A DNA stretch of 5,668 bases from Nitrospinaceae bacterium. GTDB lineage: Bacteria > Nitrospinota > Nitrospinia > Nitrospinales > VA-1. Below the pieces are notes generated by a model that was not told the origin of the DNA, searched no databases, and saw nothing but the letters and a program-made list of their open reading frames with translations. Positions 1-5,294 of the stretch are shown here, piece after piece; the stretch's first letter is position 1, and each line of letters begins with the position of its first letter. The stretch is taken from assembly GCA_029261675.1 (NCBI GenBank), contig JAJDBA010000192.1:1-5668 (forward strand), in the 5' to 3' direction. The position numbers and the translations under genes are program-made.

Positions 1-529
1 CATCCAGAACTTCCAATGACGGCATACGAAAATACATGATGCCCAGTTTTTTGGTTTTAAGATGATGTTCCTGTATTAAGTACATGATTCCAGCTGCAAA
101 TGCTATTGAGAACGCCGCATACCCAATTATCGATAACGTTCTATGCAGGGTCAGCCAGAATCGAACCTCAGATTCGGGGACCAAGCCCGCCTCTTTAGAT
201 AAAAATACGGAGATCAACATTACTAAAAAGACCAAAGGGATTACAAAGGCTCCCAAGTCTTTAATTTTGTATTTCCATTCCGTCAAAAAATAAATCACCA
301 CCATGAACCATGCCAGAAACATGGCTATCTCATAGGAGGTTGTATACGGACCGTGTCCTGTCAGACTGGATCGGATTCCAATAGAAATGGTCTGGAAAAG
401 CAATCCCAAACCCACAGTCCACCCAGCCAAAGTCGAGACTAGTGGTCGCCGATAGACCAAATAAACAAAATATGCCAAAGAAGCCAATAGATAACTAAAT
501 AACGCGATATTGAACGAAATTTTATCCAT
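1..529 (-). CDS. CcsA/HemX-like cytochrome c assembly membrane protein (N-terminal part; 3' end outside window)
   Basis: Reading from ATG at 529 leftward gives 176 codons with no stop before the window edge. The product is an integral membrane protein with five hydrophobic helices at about residues 5-26, 32-52, 64-84, 92-111 and 131-152. The stretch around residues 61-75 (PYTTSYEIAMFLAW) and the LHR(129)...GYAAF segment at 128-140 match the pattern of the PF01578 cytochrome c assembly family (CcsA/ResC, and the related HemX proteins). In that family, CcsA helps deliver haem to apocytochrome c on the outer face of the inner membrane; HemX-type members sit beside hemA. The in-frame upstream stretch back to a stop contains no ATG, GTG or TTG, so 529 is the start; AAAGG four bases upstream is a short-spaced Shine-Dalgarno. 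Telling CcsA from HemX needs the missing C-terminal WWD region and the next gene. Confidence 0.8.
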   Translation of the reverse strand, partial: MDKISFNIALFSYLLASLAYFVYLVYRRPLVSTLAGWTVGLGLLFQTISIGIRSSLTGHGPYTTSYEIAMFLAWFMVVIYFLTEWKYKIKDLGAFVIPLVFLVMLISVFLSKEAGLVPESEVRFWLTLHRTLSIIGYAAFSIAFAAGIMYLIQEHHLKTKKLGIMYFRMPSLEVLD

Positions 530-558
530 GGGGCCTTTAAACAGGGAAAACAGGTCTA

Positions 559-599
559 CTATAAAATACGATCGCCTATCGTAACATTTTGTTTTATAG
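559..599. repeat. Inverted repeat over the ccsA-like promoter
   Basis: CTATAAAA (559-566) pairs with TTTTATAG (592-599), and TACGAT (567-572) pairs with ATCGTA (578-583) around a 5-base centre CGCCT. The two stems are contiguous on one side and separated by an 8-base bulge (584-591) on the other, giving 14 base pairs. Because one inner arm coincides with the proposed -10 box, an operator is a natural reading. No U-tract follows, so it is not a terminator. Confidence 0.55.
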
Positions 600-606
600 G
601 ATTCAA
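578..606 (-). promoter_or_regulatory. Probable sigma-70 promoter of the CcsA/HemX-like gene
   Basis: On the minus strand TTGAAT (-35, 606-601) and TACGAT (-10, 583-578) are separated by 17 bases, and TGT directly before the -10 makes an extended -10. Transcription would start near 571, about 40 bases before the ATG at 529. The -10 is itself one arm of the inverted repeat at 559-599. Confidence 0.5.
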
Positions 607-652
607 CTGCTCGCCGCAGGGGCAGCTTGGGTTACAGGCGACGCACGTTGAA
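602..652. repeat. GC-rich 14-bp stem-loop between nrdR and the ccsA-like gene
   Basis: TTCAAC (602-607) pairs with GTTGAA (647-652), TGC (608-610) with GCA (643-645), and TCGCC (611-615) with GGCGA (637-641). There are single-base bulges at 642 and 646 and a 21-base apical loop (616-636). The element is clearly more GC-rich than the flanking DNA. It lies 3' of nrdR and its outer arm overlaps the proposed -35 of the next promoter. No U-run follows on either strand, so if it ends the nrdR transcript it would do so by stalling or RNA stabilisation rather than as a classical terminator. A structured RNA is possible but I recognise no family. Confidence 0.5.
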
Positions 653-711
653 AGCAAATTGGTAGGGTAAAAATTCTCAACGGCTTCCACTCTTTCCTTA
701 CACTCCTGAGA

Positions 712-1197
712 TTACTGCCACTGATCGGGGGGATTGGGGCTATCTTTGCTTTTGAGTACTTCCTTCAGCTCTACCATGAACTCATTCACATCTTTGAAGG
801 ACCTATATACGGAGGCAAAACGGACGTAGGCGACATCATCCAAATTATAGATTTCCTGGATGACTTTTTCGCCCACTTTTACGGCATGAATTTCTTTCTC
901 TCCTAGTTCCTGAAGATACTGTTCCACTCGATCGACGAGATCTTCAATATCTTTTGTACTTACCGGACGTTTCTGGCATGCCTTTCTAACACCTGAAATT
1001 ATTTTCTCACGATCGAACTCTTCCCTACGACCATCTTTTTTGATCAGCAAAGGTAAAGAACGTTCTAGTTTTTCATAGGTAGTAAACCGGTCGGAACAAC
1101 TTAAGCATTCTCTTCTTCTTCGAATCACATCTCCTTCTTTATTCAATCGGGAATCAATGACCTTATTTTCCATTCCAGAACATCCGGGGCATCTCAT
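712..1197 (-). CDS. nrdR: Transcriptional repressor NrdR
   Basis: This is a 161-residue NrdR, the zinc-ribbon/ATP-cone repressor that binds NrdR boxes upstream of ribonucleotide reductase genes and senses dATP versus ATP. The N-terminal zinc ribbon is intact: C3, C6, C31 and C34, with the family signatures VIDSR (13-17), RRRRE (26-30) and FTTYE (38-42). The ATP-cone follows from about residue 48 to 138, including KRPVS (76-80) and VAYVRFASVYRSF (122-134). E. coli NrdR has 149 residues; the extra length here is a polar, proline-containing tail. The ATG overlaps the glyA stop as ATGA (1194-1197), which points to translational coupling, consistent with the lack of a good Shine-Dalgarno of its own. 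No ribonucleotide reductase gene and no convincing NrdR box is visible in the window, so its targets lie elsewhere. Confidence 0.97.
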   Translation of the reverse strand: MRCPGCSGMENKVIDSRLNKEGDVIRRRRECLSCSDRFTTYEKLERSLPLLIKKDGRREEFDREKIISGVRKACQKRPVSTKDIEDLVDRVEQYLQELGEKEIHAVKVGEKVIQEIYNLDDVAYVRFASVYRSFKDVNEFMVELKEVLKSKDSPNPPDQWQ

Positions 1198-2441
1198 TTA
1201 TTGGTTAGTTCCAAATGTAGAGGAAATTGATCGCATAAATCGCGAACTTTTTTCCGTGTTTGTATGTGAAAAGTATCGTCTTCGATATTATCCAAGGTCT
1301 CAATAATCATGCCGCCAATCTGTTCCATTTCCTTTTCTTTCATGCCTCTTGTCGTCAGCGCCGGTGTTCCGATACGCACCCCTGATGTTACGAAAGGACT
1401 TCGCGTTTCAAAGGGAATAGTATTTTTATTAACCGTGATCCCAGCTTTTTCAAGAGCCGCCTCTGCATCTTTACCCGTTATGTCTTTTGCCCGGAGATCG
1501 AGTAACATCAGGTGGGTATCCGTACCCCCACTGACAATTTTATTTCCATTGGTATTGAGAAAATTAGCAAGATGCTTAGCATTGGCAACCACCTGCTTCT
1601 GATAAGACACAAATTCGTCACTCAAAGCTTCTTTAAATGCGACTGCCTTTGCCGCAATTACATGCATGAGAGGTCCTCCTTGAATGCCGGGAAATATCTT
1701 CTTATTAACTTCTTTAGCAAATTCTTCCCGACATAAAATCATTCCCCCTCGAGGTCCACGCAAGGTTTTATGAGTCGTAGTGGTCACAAACTCTGAATGA
1801 GGCACAGGAGATGGATATAGACCCGCAGCAACCAACCCGGCAGGATGAGCAATATCTGTCATTATTTTTGCGCCAACTTCATCTGCGATTTCGCGGAACT
1901 TCACCGGGTCTATGATTCGGGGATAAGCACTGGCACCCACGATAATGAGTTTAGGTTTATGCTCCTTTGCCAGTTTTTTTACTTCTTCATAGTCAATAAG
2001 CTCAGTCTCTTGGTTAACACCATAAGCCACAACATTGTAGGTATAGCCGGAAAAGTTTACCGGACAACCATGAGTGAGATGTCCGCCATGTGACAGGTTC
2101 ATCCCCAATATCGTATCGCCAGGTTCCAATAAAGTATGATAAACCGCCATATTTGCCTGAGAACCCGAATGCGGTTGAACATTGGCGTGTTCAGCTGAAA
2201 ATATCTTCTTAGCCCTTTCAATCGCCAGATTTTCGGCAACATCAACGAACTCACAACCTCCGTAATAACGTTTGCCGGGATAACCCTCTGCATACTTATT
2301 GGTCATAACGGAACCTTGAGCTTCCTGCACTTCACGACTGACAAAGTTTTCAGACGCTATCATTTCAAGGGTGTTATTTTCACGCTCTGTTTCGTTTTTT
2401 ATGGACTGAGCGATTTCTGGATCAAATTCAGCAAGTGACAA
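1194..2441 (-). CDS. glyA: Serine hydroxymethyltransferase
   Basis: This 415-residue cytoplasmic PLP enzyme interconverts serine plus tetrahydrofolate with glycine plus 5,10-methylene-tetrahydrofolate, the main source of one-carbon units for thymidylate and purines. The length matches the bacterial family (417 in E. coli). The PLP Schiff-base lysine is K225 in TTTTHKTLRGPRGG; D196 and H199 in TDIAHPAG contact the cofactor; the N-terminal signatures MIASEN (28-32 region) and NKYAEGYPGKRYYGG (48-62) are intact. R356 in SGVRIGTPA corresponds to the substrate carboxylate-binding arginine. The start codon is TTG at 2441, chosen because a perfect GGAGG lies eight bases upstream and the frame then begins with the normal SHMT N-terminus. 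It lies 23 bases after rpiB and overlaps nrdR by four bases, so it is the middle gene of an operon. Confidence 0.98.
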   Translation of the reverse strand: MSLAEFDPEIAQSIKNETERENNTLEMIASENFVSREVQEAQGSVMTNKYAEGYPGKRYYGGCEFVDVAENLAIERAKKIFSAEHANVQPHSGSQANMAVYHTLLEPGDTILGMNLSHGGHLTHGCPVNFSGYTYNVVAYGVNQETELIDYEEVKKLAKEHKPKLIIVGASAYPRIIDPVKFREIADEVGAKIMTDIAHPAGLVAAGLYPSPVPHSEFVTTTTHKTLRGPRGGMILCREEFAKEVNKKIFPGIQGGPLMHVIAAKAVAFKEALSDEFVSYQKQVVANAKHLANFLNTNGNKIVSGGTDTHLMLLDLRAKDITGKDAEAALEKAGITVNKNTIPFETRSPFVTSGVRIGTPALTTRGMKEKEMEQIGGMIIETLDNIEDDTFHIQTRKKVRDLCDQFPLHLELTNK

Positions 2442-2449
2442 TTTCTATT

Positions 2450-2454
2450 CCTCC
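2450..2454 (-). promoter_or_regulatory. Shine-Dalgarno GGAGG fixing the TTG start of glyA
   Basis: The minus strand reads GGAGG, then eight bases, then TTG at 2441. It is the best ribosome binding site in the window and is what decides in favour of the non-ATG start. Confidence 0.85.
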
Positions 2455-2464
2455 AGCGTAATTT

Positions 2465-2938
2465 CTACCGGGCCTGACCCGGTGATTTGGATTTTAAGTT
2501 TGCATCGATTTCATTTATCTTGTCCAGTCGCCTTTGGTGACGACCACCCTCAAACTCGGTGCTCAACCAAGTATCTACAATTTCTGATGCCAATCCTTTA
2601 CCTATGACACGACCGCCCATAATAAGGATATTCGAATCATTATGTTCACGGCACATCTTAGCGGTATAAACATCGGAGCACAGCGTTCCACGAATACCGG
2701 GGAACCGGTTGACCACTATCGACATCCCCACCCCTGTTCCACAAATAACGATACCGCGTTCGACTTTTTTATTAGCGATAGCTTCAGCTAATTTGACGCC
2801 ATAATCCGGGTAGTCAACAGAATCCTCACTGCTTGGCCCCAAATCATCAATTTCCCAGCCATCATTTAGCAGGTGGGCGATAACGCTTTCTTTGAGGTCA
2901 AACCCTCCATGATCGGAGGCAATGGCAATTTTTTTCAT
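2465..2938 (-). CDS. rpiB: Ribose-5-phosphate isomerase B
   Basis: The 157-residue product belongs to the RpiB/LacA family, which interconverts ribose 5-phosphate and ribulose 5-phosphate in the cytoplasmic pentose phosphate pathway. The conserved features of RpiB are all present: SDHGG with D9 and H10, the CGTGVGM anion-hole loop with the catalytic C66 and T68, H99 in REHNDSN, and the phosphate-binding arginines R133 and R137 in GGRHQRR. Length agrees with E. coli RpiB (149). C66 argues for a true RpiB rather than a galactose-6-phosphate isomerase subunit. It is the promoter-proximal gene of the rpiB-glyA-nrdR operon, an order known from deltaproteobacterial and related genomes. The ATG at 2938 has no clear Shine-Dalgarno, only an A/T-rich leader. 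Confidence 0.96.
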   Translation of the reverse strand: MKKIAIASDHGGFDLKESVIAHLLNDGWEIDDLGPSSEDSVDYPDYGVKLAEAIANKKVERGIVICGTGVGMSIVVNRFPGIRGTLCSDVYTAKMCREHNDSNILIMGGRVIGKGLASEIVDTWLSTEFEGGRHQRRLDKINEIDANLKSKSPGQAR

Positions 2939-3049
2939 GACTTTTTGTGATATTTTTTATTCTAATTAAAAAATCCGCATTAATTGTGGGGTGGCTGATC
3001 GTCTTATCCCGGCGGGGTTATGAACTGGAGTTAGTTTAACCTAAAAGCG

Positions 3050-3078
3050 ATACAAAATAAACAATCGGATTTTGTAAA
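3050..3078 (-). promoter_or_regulatory. Possible promoter of the rpiB-glyA-nrdR operon
   Basis: On the minus strand TTTACA (3078-3073) and TTGTAT (3055-3050) are 17 bases apart. The -35 is five of six to consensus but the -10 only three of six, so this is the weakest promoter called here. It would leave a leader of about 105 bases before rpiB. That leader contains only short dyads, such as AATTAA (2964-2969) with TTAATT (2980-2985), and no recognisable riboswitch. Confidence 0.35.
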
Positions 3079-3113
3079 CCTATCCACTAGAATGGATTCG
3101 GACGGCTTATTTA

Positions 3114-3142
3114 TTGATATTAAAGGAAAAAAAAACTACAAT
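3114..3142 (+). promoter_or_regulatory. Strong sigma-70-like promoter for the small membrane ORF and CPBP-like gene
   Basis: TTGATA (3114-3119) and TACAAT (3137-3142) are separated by exactly 17 bases, each five of six to consensus; the spacer includes an A9 tract. Transcription would begin near 3149, about 29 bases before the ATG at 3178. This is the main evidence that the unrecognised reading frame at 3178 is expressed. Confidence 0.6.
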
Positions 3143-3177
3143 AATTAAGGATAAAACTTTAAGAAAACCTGCCTCTT

Positions 3178-3390
3178 ATGTGGAAGAATATTTTTCTCGA
3201 ATCCTGTCTACTTTCTGCTCTTATCTTTGGCGGCCTTTATATCAACGCCAGTAGCATAAAGGAAGAGCTCTATGAGAATAACGAGAAAGTTCATCTTAGC
3301 GGCGTAGCTACTTCTGTTACTCACATAAGTGGGGAAAAGACGGTAGATATAAATAATATATCTGGTGCTTCTTTTCCGACGGATAAATAA
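3178..3390 (+). CDS. Small single-helix membrane or exported protein of unknown function (70 aa)
   Basis: I do not recognise this protein. It has a short positively charged start (MWKN), a hydrophobic stretch at about residues 6-24, then a polar tail of about 45 residues with no motif. The hydrophobic segment could be a signal anchor, or a signal peptide with possible cleavage after INA (22-24). Support for a real gene is the well-formed promoter at 3114-3142 ending about 29 bases upstream. Against it, there is no good Shine-Dalgarno near the ATG. Its last 26 bases overlap the GTG start of the next gene, one frame forward, so it may be a coupled partner of that membrane protein. Alternatively it may be the displaced N-terminus of the same protein, separated by a frameshift between 3353 and 3390. 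Confidence 0.45.
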   Translation: MWKNIFLESCLLSALIFGGLYINASSIKEELYENNEKVHLSGVATSVTHISGEKTVDINNISGASFPTDK

Positions 3391-4060
3391 TCAACTGCCC
3401 CCCTCTTCTGAAAATCACAGGTTTAGGCTTTTACCCCTCATTCTGCTTGGTTATTTCTTTGTCTGTTTTCCTTTGGCGCAGATTTATCTTAAAGATAATT
3501 TTTTTCTGCATAATCATTGGCCCCTTTTGTTCTTTTCCTTCACCTTAACTGTTTTATTTTTCTCTGGAAGACTATGTTTTTCGCAATTGGGATTGTCGAG
3601 TCCTAATTCGTGGAGCATTCGTCTTGGGCTGTTAGTCGGCATATCGCCTGTTGTAGCTGTCATAGCTCTGGACCTACTACTCTTAAAAACGGGGTTCGCC
3701 GAAAACGACCTGTTTTCAGGCGCAGAACTCAGAGAGCCGCCGAGTTTATCTATTATAAATTTACTGATGAACGGAATTATAAACCCGGTTGTAAGCCAAA
3801 TTTTTATAACAGGCTATGTGCTGAATATTCTGACAAAAAGAAATGACCTAGCAATTCCAGGTAATGGAATTTTATATGCCACGATAAGTTTTAATTGGGG
3901 TATTGGCTATCTGGGACTAGGAATGATTTCTGCCGCATTATTAAGATTTAGTGGATCCTTAATGCCTACGATATTTTTTGCTATCGGTTGCTCTTCCGCG
4001 AAGTTTCTGATTCTAACATCTTACCCGCGGATAACTACGCTACTTGTATTTTTGGTTTAG
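3365..4060 (+). CDS. Degenerate CPBP (CAAX/Abi) family membrane protein lacking the protease residues
   Basis: The 231-residue product has about six hydrophobic segments, near residues 21-40, 52-68, 86-107, 128-155, 168-193 and 198-217. The C-terminal half follows the CPBP intramembrane metalloprotease pattern (PF02517): NPVVSQIFITGYVLN (140-154) aligns with the family's P-x-x-EE-x-x-FRG-x-L motif, and ALLRFSGSLMPTIFF (191-205) aligns with the G-x-L-x-x-x-TGSLWP-x-I segment. The catalytic positions are all changed: the EE pair is S144-Q145, the arginine is T149, the FxxxH histidine is replaced around I174/W178, and the HxxxN pair is A206/S210. I infer a membrane pseudo-enzyme, not a protease. 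The only start is GTG at 3365, without a Shine-Dalgarno, overlapping the 70-residue frame by 26 bases; a stop at 3350 closes the frame upstream. It converges on tatC. Confidence 0.65.
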   Translation: MLLFRRINNQLPPSSENHRFRLLPLILLGYFFVCFPLAQIYLKDNFFLHNHWPLLFFSFTLTVLFFSGRLCFSQLGLSSPNSWSIRLGLLVGISPVVAVIALDLLLLKTGFAENDLFSGAELREPPSLSIINLLMNGIINPVVSQIFITGYVLNILTKRNDLAIPGNGILYATISFNWGIGYLGLGMISAALLRFSGSLMPTIFFAIGCSSAKFLILTSYPRITTLLVFLV

Positions 4061-4078
4061 AGGGAACAACGAACATAC

Positions 4079-4095
4079 CTAGACTAAATATCTAG
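4079..4095. other. Weak hairpin between convergent genes
   Basis: CTAGA (4079-4083) and TCTAG (4091-4095) form a 5-bp stem with a 7-base loop in the 39-base gap between the CPBP-like gene and tatC. It is the only dyad in this gap and could end both transcripts, but it is short and has no T-tract on either side. Confidence 0.2.
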
Positions 4096-4099
4096 AAAT

Positions 4100-4960
4100 T
4101 TACCGAACAACTTTGCGAACCTTTTTGGTCTTCTTTGCTGCAGATTTTTTCATATCGGCGGCTCTTTGAACTGCTTCTTTAGCGGCCTTTCTCGCTTCCG
4201 CTTCGGCCTGCATTTGTCGGAAAGCCATCTCTCTGTTTTTTGGATTTTCAAATAAACGGGAAACAACCATTCCAAATTCATACAGGCAATATAAAGGAAT
4301 CGCCAAAAGTACCTGAGTGATGATATCAGGTGGTGTCAAGACGGCCGCCAGAGCAAATGTGCCAAGAAAAGCCCATTTTCGATACAACTTCATTTTAACG
4401 GTATTGATCACACCAAACTTGGTCAACAAAACCATAATCAGTGGTGTCTGAAAAGCAAACGCAAACGCCATGATGAGCTTCACTACGAATGAAAAGTAGA
4501 AGCCAATCGTTACCTGCATCTTCCAGAAATGAGAACCATAGGCTAATAAAAACTTGAGTCCCAGCGGAAGTACAAGAAAATAACAAAAGATGCCACCAAA
4601 AAGAAAAAAGGCTGTTCCAGAAAAAACAAACATCGCCGTAATTTTCTTTTCCTTAACTTTTAATCCCGGAGCAATGAACCCCCATACATGGTAAAGAATC
4701 CACGGCATGGAAATAAACACCGAACTCATAAATGCAACCTTCATATTGGTGAAAAAGGGTTCGGTGGGTGTAATAAAAGTCAGTTCAGCAAATTCTTTTG
4801 GAAGAGGATCTTCCAACCACAAGAGAATAATTTCTATGAAGTAAAAAGAAACTCCAAAGAAAAACGCCACGACCACAGCAACCTGAATCACCCGGTCTTT
4901 AATTTCTATGAGGTGATGGCTTATAGGAACTTTTTCAGTAAAATCTACTTCTTTAACCAC
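4100..4960 (-). CDS. tatC: Sec-independent protein translocase subunit TatC
   Basis: TatC is the six-helix inner-membrane receptor of the twin-arginine translocase, which exports folded proteins with RR signal peptides. The 286-residue product shows the family landmarks: SHHLIEIKDRVI (14-25) with the conserved E19, TPTEPFFTNMKVAF (64-77), FIAPGLKVKEKK (95-106) with P98 and E104, FCYFLVLPLG (125-134), and LTPPDIITQVLLAIPLYCLYEFG (208-230 region) with D212. The position equivalent to E. coli E170 is Q171 (FAFQTPL). After helix six there is a cytoplasmic tail of about 50 residues (237-286), rich in Ala, Lys and Arg, longer and more basic than the E. coli tail, which is acidic. The start is GTG at 4960, the first start codon after an in-frame stop at 4979-4981. 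tatA/tatB are not in the window. Confidence 0.96.
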   Translation of the reverse strand: MVKEVDFTEKVPISHHLIEIKDRVIQVAVVVAFFFGVSFYFIEIILLWLEDPLPKEFAELTFITPTEPFFTNMKVAFMSSVFISMPWILYHVWGFIAPGLKVKEKKITAMFVFSGTAFFLFGGIFCYFLVLPLGLKFLLAYGSHFWKMQVTIGFYFSFVVKLIMAFAFAFQTPLIMVLLTKFGVINTVKMKLYRKWAFLGTFALAAVLTPPDIITQVLLAIPLYCLYEFGMVVSRLFENPKNREMAFRQMQAEAEARKAAKEAVQRAADMKKSAAKKTKKVRKVVR

Positions 4961-4990
4961 GTTTTTTCTCGCTGGAGCCTAATAAGATTC

Positions 4991-5028
4991 AAAAAAAATC
5001 CGGGAAGCCTATGGGGATAGGTTTCCCG
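4991..5028 (-). terminator. Rho-independent terminator-like hairpin in the tatC leader (candidate attenuator)
   Basis: On the minus strand, CGGGAA (5028-5023) pairs with TTCCCG (5006-5001) and CCTAT (5021-5017 side) with ATAGG (5012-5008 side), a 12-position stem with one internal mismatch and a CCCC loop. It is followed after GA by eight T residues (4998-4991). Read on the plus strand, the mismatch becomes a G-U pair and only T5 follows, two to six bases later. The stem lies downstream of the probable tatC promoter (5061-5089) and 30 bases upstream of the GTG start, so it should control read-through into tatC or end a short leader RNA. Confidence 0.7.
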
Positions 5029-5060
5029 CAAATTTTTGTGTTTGCATGAGTTATTTTGCC

Positions 5061-5089
5061 AATATACTCAATTGCTTAAGTAATATCAA
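5061..5089 (-). promoter_or_regulatory. Strong sigma-70-like promoter of tatC
   Basis: On the minus strand TTGATA (5089-5084) and TATATT (5066-5061) are 17 bases apart, each five of six to consensus. The expected start is near 5054, giving a tatC leader of about 94 bases that includes the hairpin at 5001-5028. Confidence 0.65.
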
Positions 5090-5094
5090 TAAGC

Positions 5095-5199
5095 ATCGCT
5101 CATTTTTTAATCGGTGGATTATAAGATATATCATCTTGAATTGGGGGAAAATTCCCGTAAAAACCAATAAATATTGATTCAGTGTTCTAAATGAGCGAT
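5095..5199. repeat. 11-bp inverted repeat flanking the divergent promoters
   Basis: ATCGCTCATTT (5095-5105) is repeated in exact inverted form as AAATGAGCGAT (5189-5199). The first copy sits six bases upstream of the tatC -35; the second covers the end of the spacer and the start of the -10 (5197-5202) of the opposite promoter. A shared regulator acting on both promoters is a reasonable inference. Confidence 0.5.
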
Positions 5200-5238
5200 A
5201 ATGCAAAAAATTCTGAAAGACGGGAACCAAATTCCCCC
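5143..5238. repeat. Second inverted repeat, interleaved with the first
   Basis: GGGGGAA (5143-5149) and TTCCCGT (5152-5158) are complementary to TTCCCCC (5232-5238) and ACGGGAA (5220-5226), giving 14 matched pairs with a small internal loop. Each arm is also a local dyad (GGGAA-N2-TTCCC at 5145-5156 and GGGAA-N5-TTCCC at 5222-5236). The arms alternate with those of the 11-bp repeat rather than nesting. Confidence 0.45.
5174..5202 (+). promoter_or_regulatory. Sigma-70-like promoter for the 63-aa gene and DUF507 gene
   Basis: TTGATT (5174-5179) and GATAAT (5197-5202) are separated by 17 bases. Transcription would start near 5209, leaving a leader of about 85 bases to the ATG at 5295; this leader contains the GGGAA-N5-TTCCC dyad at 5222-5236. 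Confidence 0.55.
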
Positions 5239-5294
5239 TTTTGTTTCAATAAGAAAGCTTCTAACTTTTCCCATGGTGTCTAATTTGCGGTTTC

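Noticed and set aside
84..293. Plus-strand open frame of 69 codons
   Set aside because: It lies antisense within the CcsA/HemX-like gene, whose membrane helices and family motifs are convincing; the plus-strand product has no motif.
675..711. Possible terminator of the rpiB-glyA-nrdR operon (TCTCA/TGAGA followed by ATTTTT on the minus strand)
   Set aside because: The stem is only 5 bp around a loop of about 27 bases with no further pairing, too weak to call.
602..711. 6S RNA or signal recognition particle RNA on the minus strand downstream of nrdR
   Set aside because: A short CTGCGGCG stretch recalls the 3' end of 6S RNA, but no long matching 5' arm or central bubble can be drawn, and the SRP core GGAAGGAAGCAG-type loop is absent.
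1309..2293. Several open frames overlapping glyA on both strands
   Set aside because: glyA is intact with all catalytic motifs; the others have no recognisable features or ribosome binding sites and are shadows.
2939..3177. NrdR box in the rpiB upstream region (autoregulation of the operon)
   Set aside because: No pair of 16-bp ACACNATATATTGTGT-like palindromes is present; only A/T-rich runs resemble it.
3398..3403. C6 homopolymer as the cause of the frame break between the two overlapping plus-strand ORFs
   Set aside because: The first frame already stops at 3388-3390, before the C6 run, so an indel there cannot join the two frames.
3610..3846. Plus-strand open frame in another phase inside the CPBP-like gene
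   Set aside because: The product is a Cys/Arg-rich low-plausibility sequence, and the overlapping frame gives coherent membrane helices and CPBP signatures.
4688..5020. Plus-strand open frame antisense to the start of tatC
   Set aside because: It covers the conserved TatC N-terminus and the tatC leader hairpin; the product has no family resemblance.
5039..5062. Sigma-54 promoter for tatC (TTGGCA...TGC on the minus strand)
   Set aside because: The GG and GC elements are 13 bases apart instead of the required 10, and a good sigma-70-type promoter overlaps.
5118..5123. Perfect TATAAT on the minus strand as a second tatC promoter
   Set aside because: There is no acceptable -35 at 16-18 bases (CCCAAT to CCCCCA) and no extended -10 TG.
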